Counted from the first letter of the stretch, positions 1-10,789 are shown. The stretch is 64,000 bases of DNA from Lucifuga dentata (GCA_014773175.1 VXCM01000258.1:186001-250000), one strand, 5' to 3'. The notes: a model not told the origin generated them from the letters alone. Numbers and translations are program-made.

Positions 1-152
1 ATGTTGTGCCTGTGGATGAAGGATGTGCCCGTGAATGTGATCTGTCAAAGTCGTGAAATGCTGATTATTGTTCTATTTCAAAAGCAATACAAAGTCTCAT
101 TGCTGTTGCTGATGTTCCCTTGTACATAAGTGGTTCAAATATTGATAATAAA
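1..152 (+). other. possible 3'-terminal exon and 3' UTR of an unidentified upstream gene
   Basis: The window opens in sequence that may be the end of a + strand gene. A polyadenylation signal AATAAA lies at 147-152 and is followed by a GT-rich stretch (about 180-198), the usual layout of a 3' end. Two frames are open from the window edge: frame 3 reads 17 residues ending DEGCARECDLSKS and stops at 54-56, and frame 1 stays open to a stop at 127-129. The cysteine-containing frame 3 tail looks more protein-like, but I do not recognise it. With no splice site visible, this could also be ordinary intergenic DNA. Confidence 0.25.
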
Positions 153-377
153 CAAAGGATATTTTCTATTTATCACATTTGGTTCTGTTGTCTGTGTAAA
201 ACAAAGTGTGTTATTACGTTGCACAAAGATATGTCTTCAGTTTGTCTGATGGTTAGCAGGAAATACAAATTTTAATGGAATTTGGTGGAAACTTGAAAAA
301 TGAACAGTATGTCCCTTTAGAGCATTTCTTAAATTTTCAAACTTTTGCTATTATTAAAATAAATGTAGAAAGTGTAC

Positions 378-898
378 AGCGCTGCCACCCCCCCCCCCCC
401 CNAAAAAAAAAAAAACAAAACTATTTTTGTGTAAACTTTTCTTTCTGAGTTAAAATACCACTCCAAACACAACAAAATGTTTTGTTTTTTTTTAGTGTGT
501 TAAAGTACAAATGAAAAAAAAGCCAGCAGTTGTTAATAGTGTTAAGTAGGAAGACACTTTTGACATATTGTTAAGATTTGAAGAAAAATACCAATATTAT
601 TAGAAGAAATCAAACAGGAAGTTAAAACTTCTTTGAGGTAAGATCAGAGCAAATGGTTTTCACGTGTTTTCACTGACTTGTAGAAATATTATAGTCATAT
701 TACCTACTCTGAAATCCAAATTTAAGTCTAAANACTGACTTGTAGAAATATTATAGTCATATTACCTACTCTGAAATCCAAATTTAAGTCTAAAGAATAC
801 TTATAAACACTAATAAATGAATTTTGTTGTGTTTGGAGTGGTACTTTGGTAAAGTTTACACAAAAATAAAGGGGTGTGTAATACTTTTGGCCAGTGCT
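378..898. mobile_element. short non-autonomous DNA transposon with inverted repeats
   Basis: Two arms face each other. Positions 460-478 are the exact reverse complement of 821-839 (19 bp), and 422-439 of 851-868 (18 bp). The outer ends look loosely related (AGCGCTGCC near 379, GGCCAGTGCT near 889). The interior carries no gene. The structure fits a MITE of a cut-and-paste family; the ...TTTTGGCCAGTGCT end resembles Tc1/mariner-type fish repeats, but the family is not proven. The interior includes a false 61 bp duplication around the single N at 733, and a single N at 402 sits in a C/A homopolymer. Confidence 0.55.
672..794 (+). other. assembly artefact: 61 bp duplicated across a single N
   Basis: Bases 672-732 and 734-794 are identical and separated only by the N at 733. 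This is how two overlapping contig ends look when they are joined with a minimal gap instead of being merged. The true sequence probably has one copy. Confidence 0.85.
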
Positions 899-1036
899 CT
901 GAGCTCTCTGAGTGCTTTAGTTCTTCACCATCTGGAAATAATCAATGAATGCGTAAGGAAATTTCTCAAATTCTCCAGAATTCCCATGTTCAACACTGAA
1001 CATTTGATTCAGATTAACAATGTGAAGTATCAGAGT

Positions 1037-1071
1037 AAAAAAAAAAAAAAAAANAAAAAAAAAAAAAAAAA
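1037..1071. repeat. poly-A tract with gap
   Basis: A homopolymer of A is interrupted by a single N at 1054. Its true length is unknown. Confidence 0.9.
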
Positions 1072-1191
1072 GAGCAGTAAGTGCCTGAACCAAAATTAAT
1101 TCCAAAACAGTTTCCAGGAAAACAGGGCTGGCTCTTCTTTTTCCCACTTTGGGGAGTGGGTGGTCTTTTCATTATCCCCTAGATCCCACTG

Positions 1192-1193
<2 letters not shown>

Positions 1194-1222
<29 letters not shown>
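1194..1222. repeat. (CA)n microsatellite just upstream of a start codon
   Basis: About 14 CA units end 9 bases before the ATG at 1232 of the first chemerin-like gene. It is therefore likely in the 5' UTR, or forms the end of a 5' intron (the run ends in CACAG, a possible acceptor). The second gene copy has the same arrangement at 3321-3348. Confidence 0.95.
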
Positions 1223-1224
<2 letters not shown>

Positions 1225-1231
1225 GAAGAAG

Positions 1232-1983
1232 ATGGCTGCTTTGCTGCTGTTTCTGTTGAGTTCTGGAGCCTTGCTGTCTTCAGGCCATGCACAGGAGGCT
1301 TACAGCAAACTGGCTGATACCTACAGGAAAGGAGTGGACCTGGCCCTGCTGAAACTCAACTCCCATGCTGGAATCCAGCACCATTTCCTCTACTTCAGAA
1401 GCATTGTGAAGTCAGACATTGAGGTATCGTACTCAGGGAAAAGTTTTCTGCATCTTTCAGGGGAAACTTCTCAGGAAAAGATGAAGAAATGTGCTGTTTT
1501 TGCTCATTCTCTCCTCAGTCTGGATTCAACTTGAGCTACATCTACCACCACTTCTACCTTAAAGCCACCAAATGCCCAAAAGGAACCGTCGACGGCACAG
1601 CCTGCCAGTTCAGAAACGACAGGGTGAGTCTGTGTCTGATTCTCTTGAAGCAGAGGAAGTTCCTGCTTGTTCTAACTCGCCTGGTATCTGTTTGTGTCCA
1701 TGCAGCCTCTGATAGACTGTGCCGTCTGCTACAAAACATTCAACGGAGGAATTGAGCCAGAACCCAAACCCTACATCCACTGCGTGCACAAACCGGCCCT
1801 GACAGAGGCGAGTTTAGGCTCACAGCATGAAAACACTGACTTCTGACTTTTGTGCGTTCACCATAACTAAATTCATTGATTTCTTAATGACAGGAAATGA
1901 AGGCAGCCAGAGTGGATCACTGTAACACGATGGGTTACAGCAGCGGAGCCCCGACTCTTCTGGCATCAACAAGTGAAAACTGA
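1232..1983 (+). CDS. chemerin-like (RARRES2-like) secreted protein, copy A
   Basis: Four exons: 1232-1423, 1519-1623, 1706-1807 and 1894-1983, giving 162 residues (human chemerin has 163). Residues 1-20 are a hydrophobic signal peptide ending SSGHA, cleaved before QEAY. The mature part has a cystatin-like fold signature: GVDLAL followed by a QHHF motif in exon 1, then six cysteines in exons 2-4, including CAVC in exon 3. This pattern matches RARRES2/chemerin, a secreted chemoattractant and adipokine precursor. The C-terminus (GAPTLLASTSEN) does not contain the mammalian FPGQFAFS receptor-activating segment, so receptor function cannot be assumed. Intron 3 begins GC rather than GT (GAG|GCGAGT); the others are GT-AG. 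The start is the first ATG after a CA repeat, before the signal peptide. It lies in tandem with copy B, about two thirds identical in exon 1. Confidence 0.85.
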
Positions 1984-3320
1984 AGGCAGCATGTGGATAG
2001 TTAAAGGTGGAAATTCTGTATCTGTTGCAACACCTTTAAGGGTTTCTTGTTGCTTTTTAAATGCTTCAGATGTCTAACTAAAAGCAGATAATTGCAAATG
2101 AAGTATCTTTCAGTGTTTTGTTAAGCTTTCATACATTTGAGTGTGATTTTTATGTCATTATTTTAGTAATTAGGAGTTTTTTTTTTTTACACAAAATATT
2201 TTAAGAAGCAGAAAAAAAATCCTGCCGACTGTCAGTGACTTGTGGAAAAATTGTGAAATGCTAACTGAGATATACAAATTGAATAAAGTTTCATGATTTT
2301 CAAGAAGTTGAAAGTTTTATCTCTTTTTCTAGGATGTTTATTGCTAGAGAAATTGGTCTTTAAAGGAATAGTGGACCTAAAAATCTAAATTATTCCATTC
2401 ATGTCAGTCAAAAGTAAAGAGTTTGCATGATCACCAAGACTGTTGTTCCAAAAATAAAATTTATGCATCATAATTTAACAAATTTATAGCCCGAAGATCT
2501 AATTGTGAATTTTAAAATCCAGGATCCATCCTGTTCTTGCACTGTCTTGCACTGCGGAAGAGGTCAGGAGACGATGAAGGAAATATTGGACTTTTGGACC
2601 GACACCACAAACATTTAGCTACAAAACAAAAAGATGCTGCTGTCCAGTGAAAACCACGTTTCTCTAAACTGTCAAGTCTGATGGGTGTTTAAGGATTTTA
2701 TCAGCTTAAGACGATGTTTTCTCAACTGTTAAATGAGCATTTAACTCTTCAACATATAAACATTTTAAAAATGGTTAAATCTGGAGATACGTGGTTTTCA
2801 CTGGGCAACAAAAAATACATTTTTGGAGAAACTCAAGAAACTGTTTGCACTTTTGTGAGTTACATGCTTTCAGGTGTTGGGTCATTAACATTTGAATGTA
2901 ATATGACTCGTATTTTGATAACAGTCATTGCAAAATCTCTGTTTCCTGTAAATGATCCAGATTCTTCTTTCTGCACCGTGAAAAGGCCGCCGTGCCAAAC
3001 GCGTCCACCCACTGATCCCTGCTGACCTTTGCATTCATCCTGGGGCTGAGAGCTCTTCCAGGACTTGGATTTACTAATCTAAGTCTTTAGTAACTGTGGG
3101 CTGTGAGTCTAGCTCCATTTCTGGGAAACTGTTCATCTTATGGAATGTGTTTTCCTGAGACAAGCTTTGATCTGCTTCCCTGCAGGGCATTGTGGGAAGG
3201 CTGAAAGAAAGTCAACAGACCCTTTGATGGTCAGTCGGTTTAGTTGCTGTTGTTACTCCTGAAGCCTCAATCGGGCTTGTTTTTTGGACTTTACACAGTT
3301 CCATTGGCAGAGCTTCTCTC
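1984..3320. other. 3' UTR of copy A and spacer between the two chemerin-like genes
   Basis: The first 300 bases are the likely 3' UTR, ending at the AATAAA at 2282-2287. The rest is AT-rich with no convincing splice sites or conserved peptide. A 103-codon open frame at 2714-3025 has no recognisable features. The last 200 bases must contain the promoter and 5' UTR of copy B, but no clear TATA box is visible. Confidence 0.6.
2282..2287 (+). terminator. polyadenylation signal, chemerin-like copy A
   Basis: AATAAA lies about 300 bases after the stop codon, followed by a T-rich stretch. Confidence 0.7.

Positions 3321-3348
<28 letters not shown>
3321..3348. repeat. (CA)n microsatellite just upstream of a start codon
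   Basis: Fourteen CA units end 7 bases before the ATG at 3356 of copy B, mirroring the repeat in front of copy A. Confidence 0.95.
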
Positions 3349-3351
<3 letters not shown>

Positions 3352-3355
3352 GAAA

Positions 3356-4639
3356 ATGGCTGCTGCGTTGCTGTTTCTGATCAGTGCTGGAATTCTGCTT
3401 TATTCTACCGAGGCCCAGGAAGCTTATAATCAGCTTCCTGACGGCTACAAGAAGGGAGTGGATCTGGTCCTGAGGCAGCTCAGATCTCATGCTGGAGTCC
3501 AGCACCATTTTCTCTTCTTCAGAAGTCTGGCAAAGTCAGAGATTGAGGTAAAGCAGACGTCTGAGTTTCTGGGTTTAAGAATTAAGGAGGGTATCACTGT
3601 TTCTAGTTTTTAAGTTTTGAGGCTGTCTTGTTTGTGATGATGTGATTGATGAGACTGACATTCATCACAGCTTCACTTATGGATGATTTGATAGATTTCA
3701 ATAATGTTCGCTGAGAAACTGAACATGAAGTTACAAGCCTGAGAAAGAAAAAAGTGTATTTCTGGTTCTGGTTTAGTTTTGTCCTGTGGCAGCTTTCTCT
3801 CTCACACTGCCTGCACGGAATCCATGTTCAGACTTGTTTGACATCTGATTCTGGTCATCTGAATTATAATAATATCAATTATCTTCAGATCATGCAAACA
3901 GATTTTTTTTTTTTTTTTTTTTNTTTTTTTTTTTTTTTTTTTGGAAACCAGCCTGATAAGGTGTGGCATTTGTTTCTGCATGACAGCTTGACTTAACACT
4001 CTGGTTTCCCAACATACGTTCAGCTGATAATATGAGATTTCATTATTAATTATGGCAATTTTCATATTGAATAGTTCCATTTCTTCTTCTTCTTCTTCTT
4101 GTTCTTCTTCTTCTTCTTTTTAGTGAGAAGCTGTTTAAGGATGTGTGAAATGTGAAACAAAGCTGCAAAACTGACAATTTTTAAGCTTTTTGGCTCTTAT
4201 GAAACATAAAAATCAATCACTGCAAGTAAAAAAATATAAGATAAGATAAGATGAACTTTATTAATCTCACACTGAAAAAATATGAGATAATTATTCAGAT
4301 TTACGATTTATTGACATCATAATAATCAAGATAAACTTTTAAGGATAATATTGCAATTGAATTTATGCTTGAAATTCATGTGAGTTACCTCCTTTATATT
4401 TAAATGAAAACGTTTCACATTTTCAGATTACATAAGCAATTTAACCGTGTTCAATCGAACGCAATAGCGGCTCCCAGTGGTGGTGAGAGGTAACTGCATG
4501 ACAAACTTTACTACCAAGATTATAAATGAATGAATGAATGAATAAATACATTTTCAAAGTAAATTTGTAGATTAGGGAGTCATCATTGTTAAAAAAAAAA
4601 AAAAANNNNNNNNNNNNNNNNNNNNNNNNNNNNNNNNNN

Positions 4640-4693
<54 letters not shown>

Positions 4694-5520
4694 CCCATAA
4701 TTACTAATTGGCTTTGTTGTGGTAAAACAAATATTTATACATCCCTCTCTAATTTTATATCTTTATTTATGGATGAATTGATTTATTTCTTAAGTTTTTT
4801 TTATTCATCCTCATTTAAATATCAATGAATAAATTGCCTAGTATCCTTCATATTGTCCACAGGGTCTCTCTGAGGAGGGTGTTGATGCTTTTCTCCATTT
4901 TTGCCCCTCTTTATGTTTTAGCTATATTATTTTTATGTTTAGCCTTTCCTGGTTCTGTGATCAAACATCATTTAAATTCCAGACTTTGCCTCTGTATATC
5001 TCATATACATATAATATCTCATATATAACCTCTCTATTCTGTCCTGCAGTCTGGATTCAATGTGCGTTATCTCTACCACAACTTTCACCTGAAACCCACC
5101 AGGTGTGCCAAAGGAACAGCAGAATCTGACTCTCAGAGGTGTCCGTTCAGGAACGACAGAGTGAGTCCACCTCCTCTCTCCTGGATTTATTCCAGAATCA
5201 CCCAAAGTTTCAGCTCTTCTTCATTCTGCTGATGCTTTACTTACTTTACAGCCTCTGATGGACTGTGCAGTTTGCTACAAACTCCTGGCAGACGAGATGG
5301 AAGCCGACCCGAAGCCTTTTGTTCACTGCATCCAGAAACCCAAACTCACAGAGGTATCAGCTCTCGTCTTCAGGCTCCCTCTCCTTCTGTATCTGTGCTG
5401 CATTTGTTTCATCACCTTATTCCTCTGTTGTTTCAGGAGATGAAGACGTCCAGGTTGGAGCACTGCAGAAAAATGTCTTACAACAGTGGAGCTCCCACTC
5501 TCCTGGCTGTGTCCGTTTAA
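3356..5520 (+). CDS. chemerin-like (RARRES2-like) secreted protein, copy B
   Basis: Four exons: 3356-3547, 5050-5160, 5252-5353 and 5437-5520, again 162 residues. A signal peptide (about residues 1-20, ending STEA) precedes QEAY. The cystatin-type core keeps GVDLVL, QHHF, six cysteines and the CAVC motif. Exon 2 is two codons longer than in copy A and exon 4 two codons shorter, so total length is unchanged. All introns are GT-AG. Exon borders and phases (all phase 0) are identical to copy A, showing tandem duplication of a whole gene. Intron 1 is about 1.5 kb, against 95 bases in copy A, swollen by poly-T, a TTC repeat and a poly-A gap. The C-terminus GAPTLLAVSV lacks the mammalian chemerin activation peptide. 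An AATAAA overlaps the stop codon. Confidence 0.85.
3903..3942. repeat. poly-T tract with gap in intron 1
   Basis: T homopolymer with one N at 3923, inside intron 1 of copy B. Confidence 0.9.
4081..4122. repeat. (TTC)n microsatellite
   Basis: About 13 TTC units with one TTG interruption, in intron 1 of copy B. Confidence 0.9.
4238..4274. repeat. AAGATA-type dispersed repeat fragment
   Basis: The run AAGATAAGATAAGATGAACT followed by TTATTAATCTCACACTG resembles the 3' tail of a dispersed element common in fish genomes. Only this short tail is recognisable, and the family is uncertain. Confidence 0.35.
4591..4692. repeat. poly-A tract containing a 34-base gap
   Basis: A homopolymer of A flanks a run of N at 4606-4639. 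It is a true sequence gap of unknown real size in intron 1 of copy B. Confidence 0.95.
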
Positions 5521-5525
5521 TAAAA

Positions 5526-5560
5526 TACACACACAGACACAAACACACACACACACACCT
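5526..5560. repeat. (CA)n microsatellite in 3' UTR
   Basis: CA-rich run with a few GA/AA interruptions, starting a few bases after the stop codon of copy B. Confidence 0.85.
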
Positions 5561-5697
5561 GCTTCCTTAATACCAGTTTGAATAATCTGAATGAATAATC
5601 TGTGGTGAACCAGCAGCATGTTTGCTTCACTGTAGTGAACATATTAAATCTGATGCCCTTTTCTTTTTTTTTTTTCTATCTACTGTCAACTGTAACA

Positions 5698-5703
5698 AAT
5701 AAA
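5698..5703 (+). terminator. polyadenylation signal, chemerin-like copy B
   Basis: AATAAA with a GT-rich element (GAGTGTTTGTTTGC) about 20 bases downstream, a good match to a cleavage site. A second AATAAA at 5519-5524 overlaps the stop codon. Confidence 0.65.
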
Positions 5704-7048
5704 TTCTACAATTTGTCCAAGAGTGTTTGTTTGCTGTACATAACTCCTTATTATTAATTTACTATATGTCAAATTCCCTTAAACACATTCAGGCTGAGGT
5801 TAAAGGTTAAATAAAGTTGAAAGGAACCAAAGTCTGCACTATTCACACATTTCTGGGGTTTTTCCAGGATATCTAACAATATATTCACATACACAAGTAT
5901 GAAAATGAAAAAAAAAACAACAAACAAACAAATGAAATAGAACACTAAGGGGCTCCGTAAGAACATGCAAGAAATAATAGCACTTTATTCCATGTTACTG
6001 TATCTTTGAAAGTATTTTTAGTATATTTTCTTATATCGATTTGTTGTCCTCTAAGTTCTACATCCATATTATTCCATAAATGGAGCCCACAGGGAGGTAT
6101 GAGCAAAGGGCTGTTTAAAGTTAAACTTTCCTCATAATTCATTAAAGCCCATCTCGTTTGACAACAATTTTTGTATGTTACCAGGAATTCTTACTTATTC
6201 CTGCTTTTTACAATTATTCCAGTTTTTCAAGGTTGTTCTCAACTATTTTCAGTTATTCCTGCGTTTTTAGGGCATTCCCTGTCCAGTGCCCTTCCAGACA
6301 TTTGGGAAAATCTTGATATTATGTGTCACTGTGTCTGCTAAGGGACTTTTGACAGTTCAGATTTAAAATAAATGAATAAATAAATAAAAATAAATAAATC
6401 AAATAAAAGCAAAATTGAAAAGTAAAATTGAAAAAATGACTTTTGACACCAGAAGGTTAACATTCTTGAGCTTAAAATGCATGTTTGGGTTTTTGGCTTC
6501 AAAAAATGTCTCTCTTACCTAATTTATTTCTGTAAGTTGTATAAAATTCTTTTTCCTTCATTTCCTTTAAACTGCCTTAAAGAACGCTCATGTCTTTTCC
6601 CTTCTGTTACTCTTTGTGCTAATAAAGTCCCAAAATTACAAGTCAACCAAGGATAGAAATAATAAATTACACACTGCACAGTCAGGCTCTTTCCATCATA
6701 ATGGGGAAAAAAAAACAGCTTGTGGTACGCTGTTGTATAATTCGTTTTAACTGTCACAGTTTCAAAATTACAAGTTTTTACATGATACATGCCACAGCAA
6801 ATTCTGATCTCTTAATTGATGGGCACAACAGATATGTCTTGGAAAATATCCAACATATCCATCTGTGATCAGCCTTTGCACAAACAAGTCATCATCTTTC
6901 ATTAAACATGCATTCATCAGAACACAAAGTTTTGCAGCACTGTGTTCTAAAGGATTATCATTATTATGCAATTGTGAAGGCATGCGGAACACCAGAAGCT
7001 TCAAGAAAAAAAGAGGTCATGGCAAGTCTCCACACCCAAACAGGAGCA

Positions 7049-7123
7049 TATAAAGAGGGCTGAGAAGCTCTGCAGGTCACTTCTTTCACCTCTGATACAC
7101 AGCCTGGTGTGAGCGATCAACCT
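7049..7123 (+). promoter_or_regulatory. TATA promoter and non-coding first exon of the lectin gene
   Basis: TATAAA at 7049-7054 would place transcription start near 7080. The sequence from there to 7123 ends in CCT|GTAAGT, a consensus donor, and the next acceptor (TTTCAG, ending 7214) lies four bases before the start codon. This gives a short untranslated exon 1. A focused TATA promoter is typical of tissue-specific or inducible genes. Confidence 0.65.
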
Positions 7124-7218
7124 GTAAGTATTGATTGGTGGATTCATTCAACCTTTTAGATGGACAGAAGATATCTACAAATGAATAGACAAATATTCTT
7201 GTTTTTTATTTCAGAATC

Positions 7219-7689
7219 ATGAGCAGGAACTACTTATCCAGAAACGATGAGCTCCGCAGAGGAGATTTCCTGATGTCCAACAACAAGGAGTGGAAGGCCA
7301 TCTTTCAGGTGAGGAACTCATATTTGAACAGTTAAGATATTTGAATATTACTGCTGCTCTAAGGTGAAACTACCAGATCAATCCAGATATTGTTAAGTGA
7401 AATGTTTCTGTTGTGCCCACAGGATGACGGTAACTTTGTGGTCTATGGCTGGAAGCCTGTGTGGGCCTCAGACACACATGGATCAGACGTTACACGCCTG
7501 TGCCTGCAGGCAGACTGCAACCTGGTCATGTACAACAAAGAAGCCGAACCCCAGTGGCACACGGACACCTGGAATTGTGATTTTTGTGACATGAACCACC
7601 TGTACCTGAACGATTCTGGAGTTTTGGTGCTCATGAGGGAAGGGAAAGAAATTTGGACCTCTGCAAAAAACAGAGGCTTTAAAAAATGA
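7219..7689 (+). CDS. bulb-type (B-type) mannose-specific lectin
   Basis: Two coding exons, 7219-7308 and 7423-7689, encode 118 residues, the usual size for fish skin-mucus lectins related to plant bulb lectins. The mannose-binding signature QxDxNxVxY appears at residues 30-38 (split by the intron after Q30) and again at 59-67 (QADCNLVMY). A third repeat around residues 92-100 has kept the beta-prism spacing but lost the binding residues (LNDSGVLVL). Cysteines at 57, 62, 82 and 85 could form disulfides. There is no N-terminal signal peptide (MSRNYLSRND), as known for this family. The likely role is mannose binding on microbes at mucosal surfaces. Exon 2 carries only a four-base leader before the ATG, which supports the chosen start. 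Confidence 0.9.
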
Positions 7690-7740
7690 TTGAAAGCAGC
7701 TTGGTTAACCAGAAATACACCTGATGTGCAAACTGAAGCC

Positions 7741-7746
7741 AATAAA
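7741..7746 (+). terminator. polyadenylation signal, lectin gene
   Basis: AATAAA lies 52 bases after the stop codon and is followed by a T-rich, TTTTTGTTTGG-type downstream element. Confidence 0.8.
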
Positions 7747-8796
7747 AGCAAATGTTCAGAATTCATAAAAGCCTTTTTCTTTTTGTTTGGGGTTAAATAT
7801 GTTTCGGTCTCTTAGCTCTTTGTGAAATTCTTTGTTTACATGTGAAAATTTTTGTTTTACCACATCATTTTGGACTTAATTGTTGGATCATGGCTCAGAT
7901 TGCTGTAATATGTATTTTCCTTTATTGTTACAAATTTCTTTGTAATTTGCCTCAGCATCTATGAGCAAGCAGACAGGATCTCTCCTGAGATTTTCTTTAG
8001 GGTAAGGTTTTTAATGCATTTTGGATTCCCTCTGTGAAATTTTCTTCAATTTTTTTTTCCTTATGCCAAGGTTTTAAGGAAGTTTTGAATCATCTCTCAG
8101 GGATTTTCTTAAGGTTTTTAGGGAGTTTTCTGCTGGGTAAGGAACCTTTGCAGTGTTTTAAAGTTTTTTGAGGCATTAGATGTGATGCTGGCGGTGGTGG
8201 TCCGGGTCTCTTGGTGCCCTCGGCAAGACTTGGCTTGATTGAGCAAATGGAAAACACGTCACAGCAAATACCTACCTGTGAGAAGCTGCAATTATCATGA
8301 CATTGACAACAACTGAGTTCTTATCATCAATGATGGGTAAATGATGGGTACTATAGAAATATATTTGCCAAATGACTCTTGGCAGCGAAAGATAATTGTA
8401 ACATCAAATGTAAACTGGTGATTCGACTCAGACAGATGATGGCAGCAGTTATCCATCAATGATAATCCATCTGATTAATATATCATCTTTAAAGGATCGT
8501 GCACATGCAGTATCATGCAAAGTTAAATTTAACACTCAACTGCCAGGATACTCTGTGGCATTTTGGTACGATTGGTGCTCACAGAGTCAATGCAGGAACA
8601 GCTGACTGAAAGATGGCAGCCATTAAAGCCAGAACTGATCTGCTGCTTCCTCCTCTGGAAACCAGCAGGACACTCATACACACTCACTATATGTTACCTG
8701 TCTGTTGCAAGATCAAAATTGCACATATATACCAAACGGCTATGCCAGTCTTGGCATATAGTACGACTATATATGCAGACAGAAAAAACTAAAAAA

Positions 8797-8798
<2 letters not shown>

Positions 8799-8841
<43 letters not shown>

Positions 8842-8842
8842 A
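8799..8842. repeat. (AAAT)n microsatellite
   Basis: About 11 tetranucleotide units. Confidence 0.95.
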
Positions 8843-10789
8843 AGGAAACCAGCTGAACCAAACACCTTTGCAAGTTTTACAAATGGCCATAAGATGGCGT
8901 AGGCGCATTAATTCTGCTGTAGTCCCTGTATCTCTCCATCCATTTATGATCATGTGGAACGAATGAAAATTACACATTTATAAGATGTTTCTTTTAATGT
9001 GAAATAATGCTTGTTTCCATGCTGAATCGTATGAGACAAAATTAAAAACTCAGATCCAAATCATCTGTTTGATTCCAGTATGTGTTTACATCCAAAAACA
9101 GTTGTTGTAATGGCACGATTATTCCTTAGCATGTTTGTCATCATGTCATCATTACAGGATGAAGGTGAATGAAAAATATGAAAAGATCTTCATAAAGCCA
9201 AAATATGCAATTAAGAATATGAATCTCGATACAAATCTCCTTCAGTATCCTTTAATATTCATTTCATAGCAGCATAATAGATGTAGCTGCTTGTGTTTTT
9301 TTTTTCAGCTACCACAACATCACTATCACTTATCTGAATAAAATTGGAGATATGAGGTAAAACACTTTGTCTTTGACGGTATTAAGAGACAAAACTATCA
9401 AAATCAATTCAATAATTTGTCCATTTTGGCATATCTGTTCCTCACGTTGAAAATAATACTGTTGCATATTTTGATCTATTAACTTGAAAAACTTCTCAGT
9501 GATCCTATTAGACTAAATACAGGATCTCTATGCAGATTTAGAAACATGGTTTTCATGGAAACCACATCTTGATATGGTTCAGTTTGTTCTTTTGTTGTTA
9601 TATTGAAGAAGTATTCTCTCAGTCCTACACATGGCTCATCCAGACATGCGCCATTGTCTCTGGTGCTTTTTATGCCAAGAGTAAATCTCATTAACCGTGA
9701 GAAGGATTGGCAGAACGGAGCTCACAAGCTGTCAGTGAGTATGTGTGCTAAAAATAAAGTAAGAGGATGATTGTTGTATTAATCTGTGAACTGAATGATG
9801 AAGCAGGAAAATTAAGATATTGTGCCAATGTGGTAGAGCAAATGGATGATAGACAAAACACATTTATTTTCTGGCAAATGAAGATATTCCAAACTAAATC
9901 ATTTTTACTTACAAACCAGATACCACTAGATGGTAAACTATGTTTATCCTAAAAACAATTTCCTATAATGTCATACAAACTTCTGCTTGATGCTTAAATA
10001 CAGACTTTTATTTCTGGCTTGAGGCTCAGAATGATGCACATAGACCTACTGCTGCAGTTTCAGGCTTGGACTGTTTAGAAATTGTCAGAGTTGTTTAACA
10101 TGTTTTCAATGGGAATAAAGTCTTCAGCCTTCAATGAAATAACTTAAGGTTTGGTTTTTGGTCATTTTCAAATAAATGAAATGAAAGCTGGATTTTATGT
10201 CTACTTCAAAACTTGTGACTGTTCCATTTTTCTCTTTCTCAGTTAATAATCCAATTAAACCAGACACGCCTGCACCTCTACACACTATGACAAATTCACC
10301 ATCATTGCCAGAATTTGACCTTTTTTTTCCTCCTGTTGTCAGAAATCTTCCTCCAACGATCACTACATTTTGTATTTTCCTCTGTTTACTAAACAATTTT
10401 TTTGCAATCTGTTCTTGAAAATATAAATGAATCGTGATGAATTCAATGCATGAGGTAATGATTAATAAATTTAAAAATTATATAGCCATACAGTATATTG
10501 CTCAGGAACACTGCTTCATATTTGTGTTGTTGTGAAACTGAATGCTGTAATTTTAAGTCAAGTATTTTTAGGTTTAGAGTTGTTTATTTTTAATATTAGC
10601 AACTACATGCATCTGATTTTACCTCACAAATGCACAAATAAATAAGTGCAAAAAAAAAAATAAAAGTAAATAATATTAGAAAAAACACTGGGAGGAAAAG
10701 AGAGTCATCCTCTGGTGATAGTATTCATATCTCAGAGACAAACTGAATTCGCCATAAGGAATTGTTACATGAAATGCTGTTTACTTTGC

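Larger units (their letters stand above)
5521..7040. other. 3' UTR of copy B and intergenic spacer
   Basis: The 3' UTR probably runs to just after the AATAAA at 5698-5703. The remainder is AT-rich and holds an imperfect AAAT-type low-complexity stretch at about 6363-6412. I see no exon-like sequence with paired splice sites on either strand. Confidence 0.6.

Noticed and set aside
2714..3025. 103-codon open frame between the chemerin-like genes
   Set aside because: No recognisable domain, no signal peptide, no matching splice sites, and AT-rich codon content like the spacer.
4081..4122. TTC-rich tract considered as a CRISPR-like or coding repeat
   Set aside because: It is a simple trinucleotide microsatellite within an intron, without spacers.
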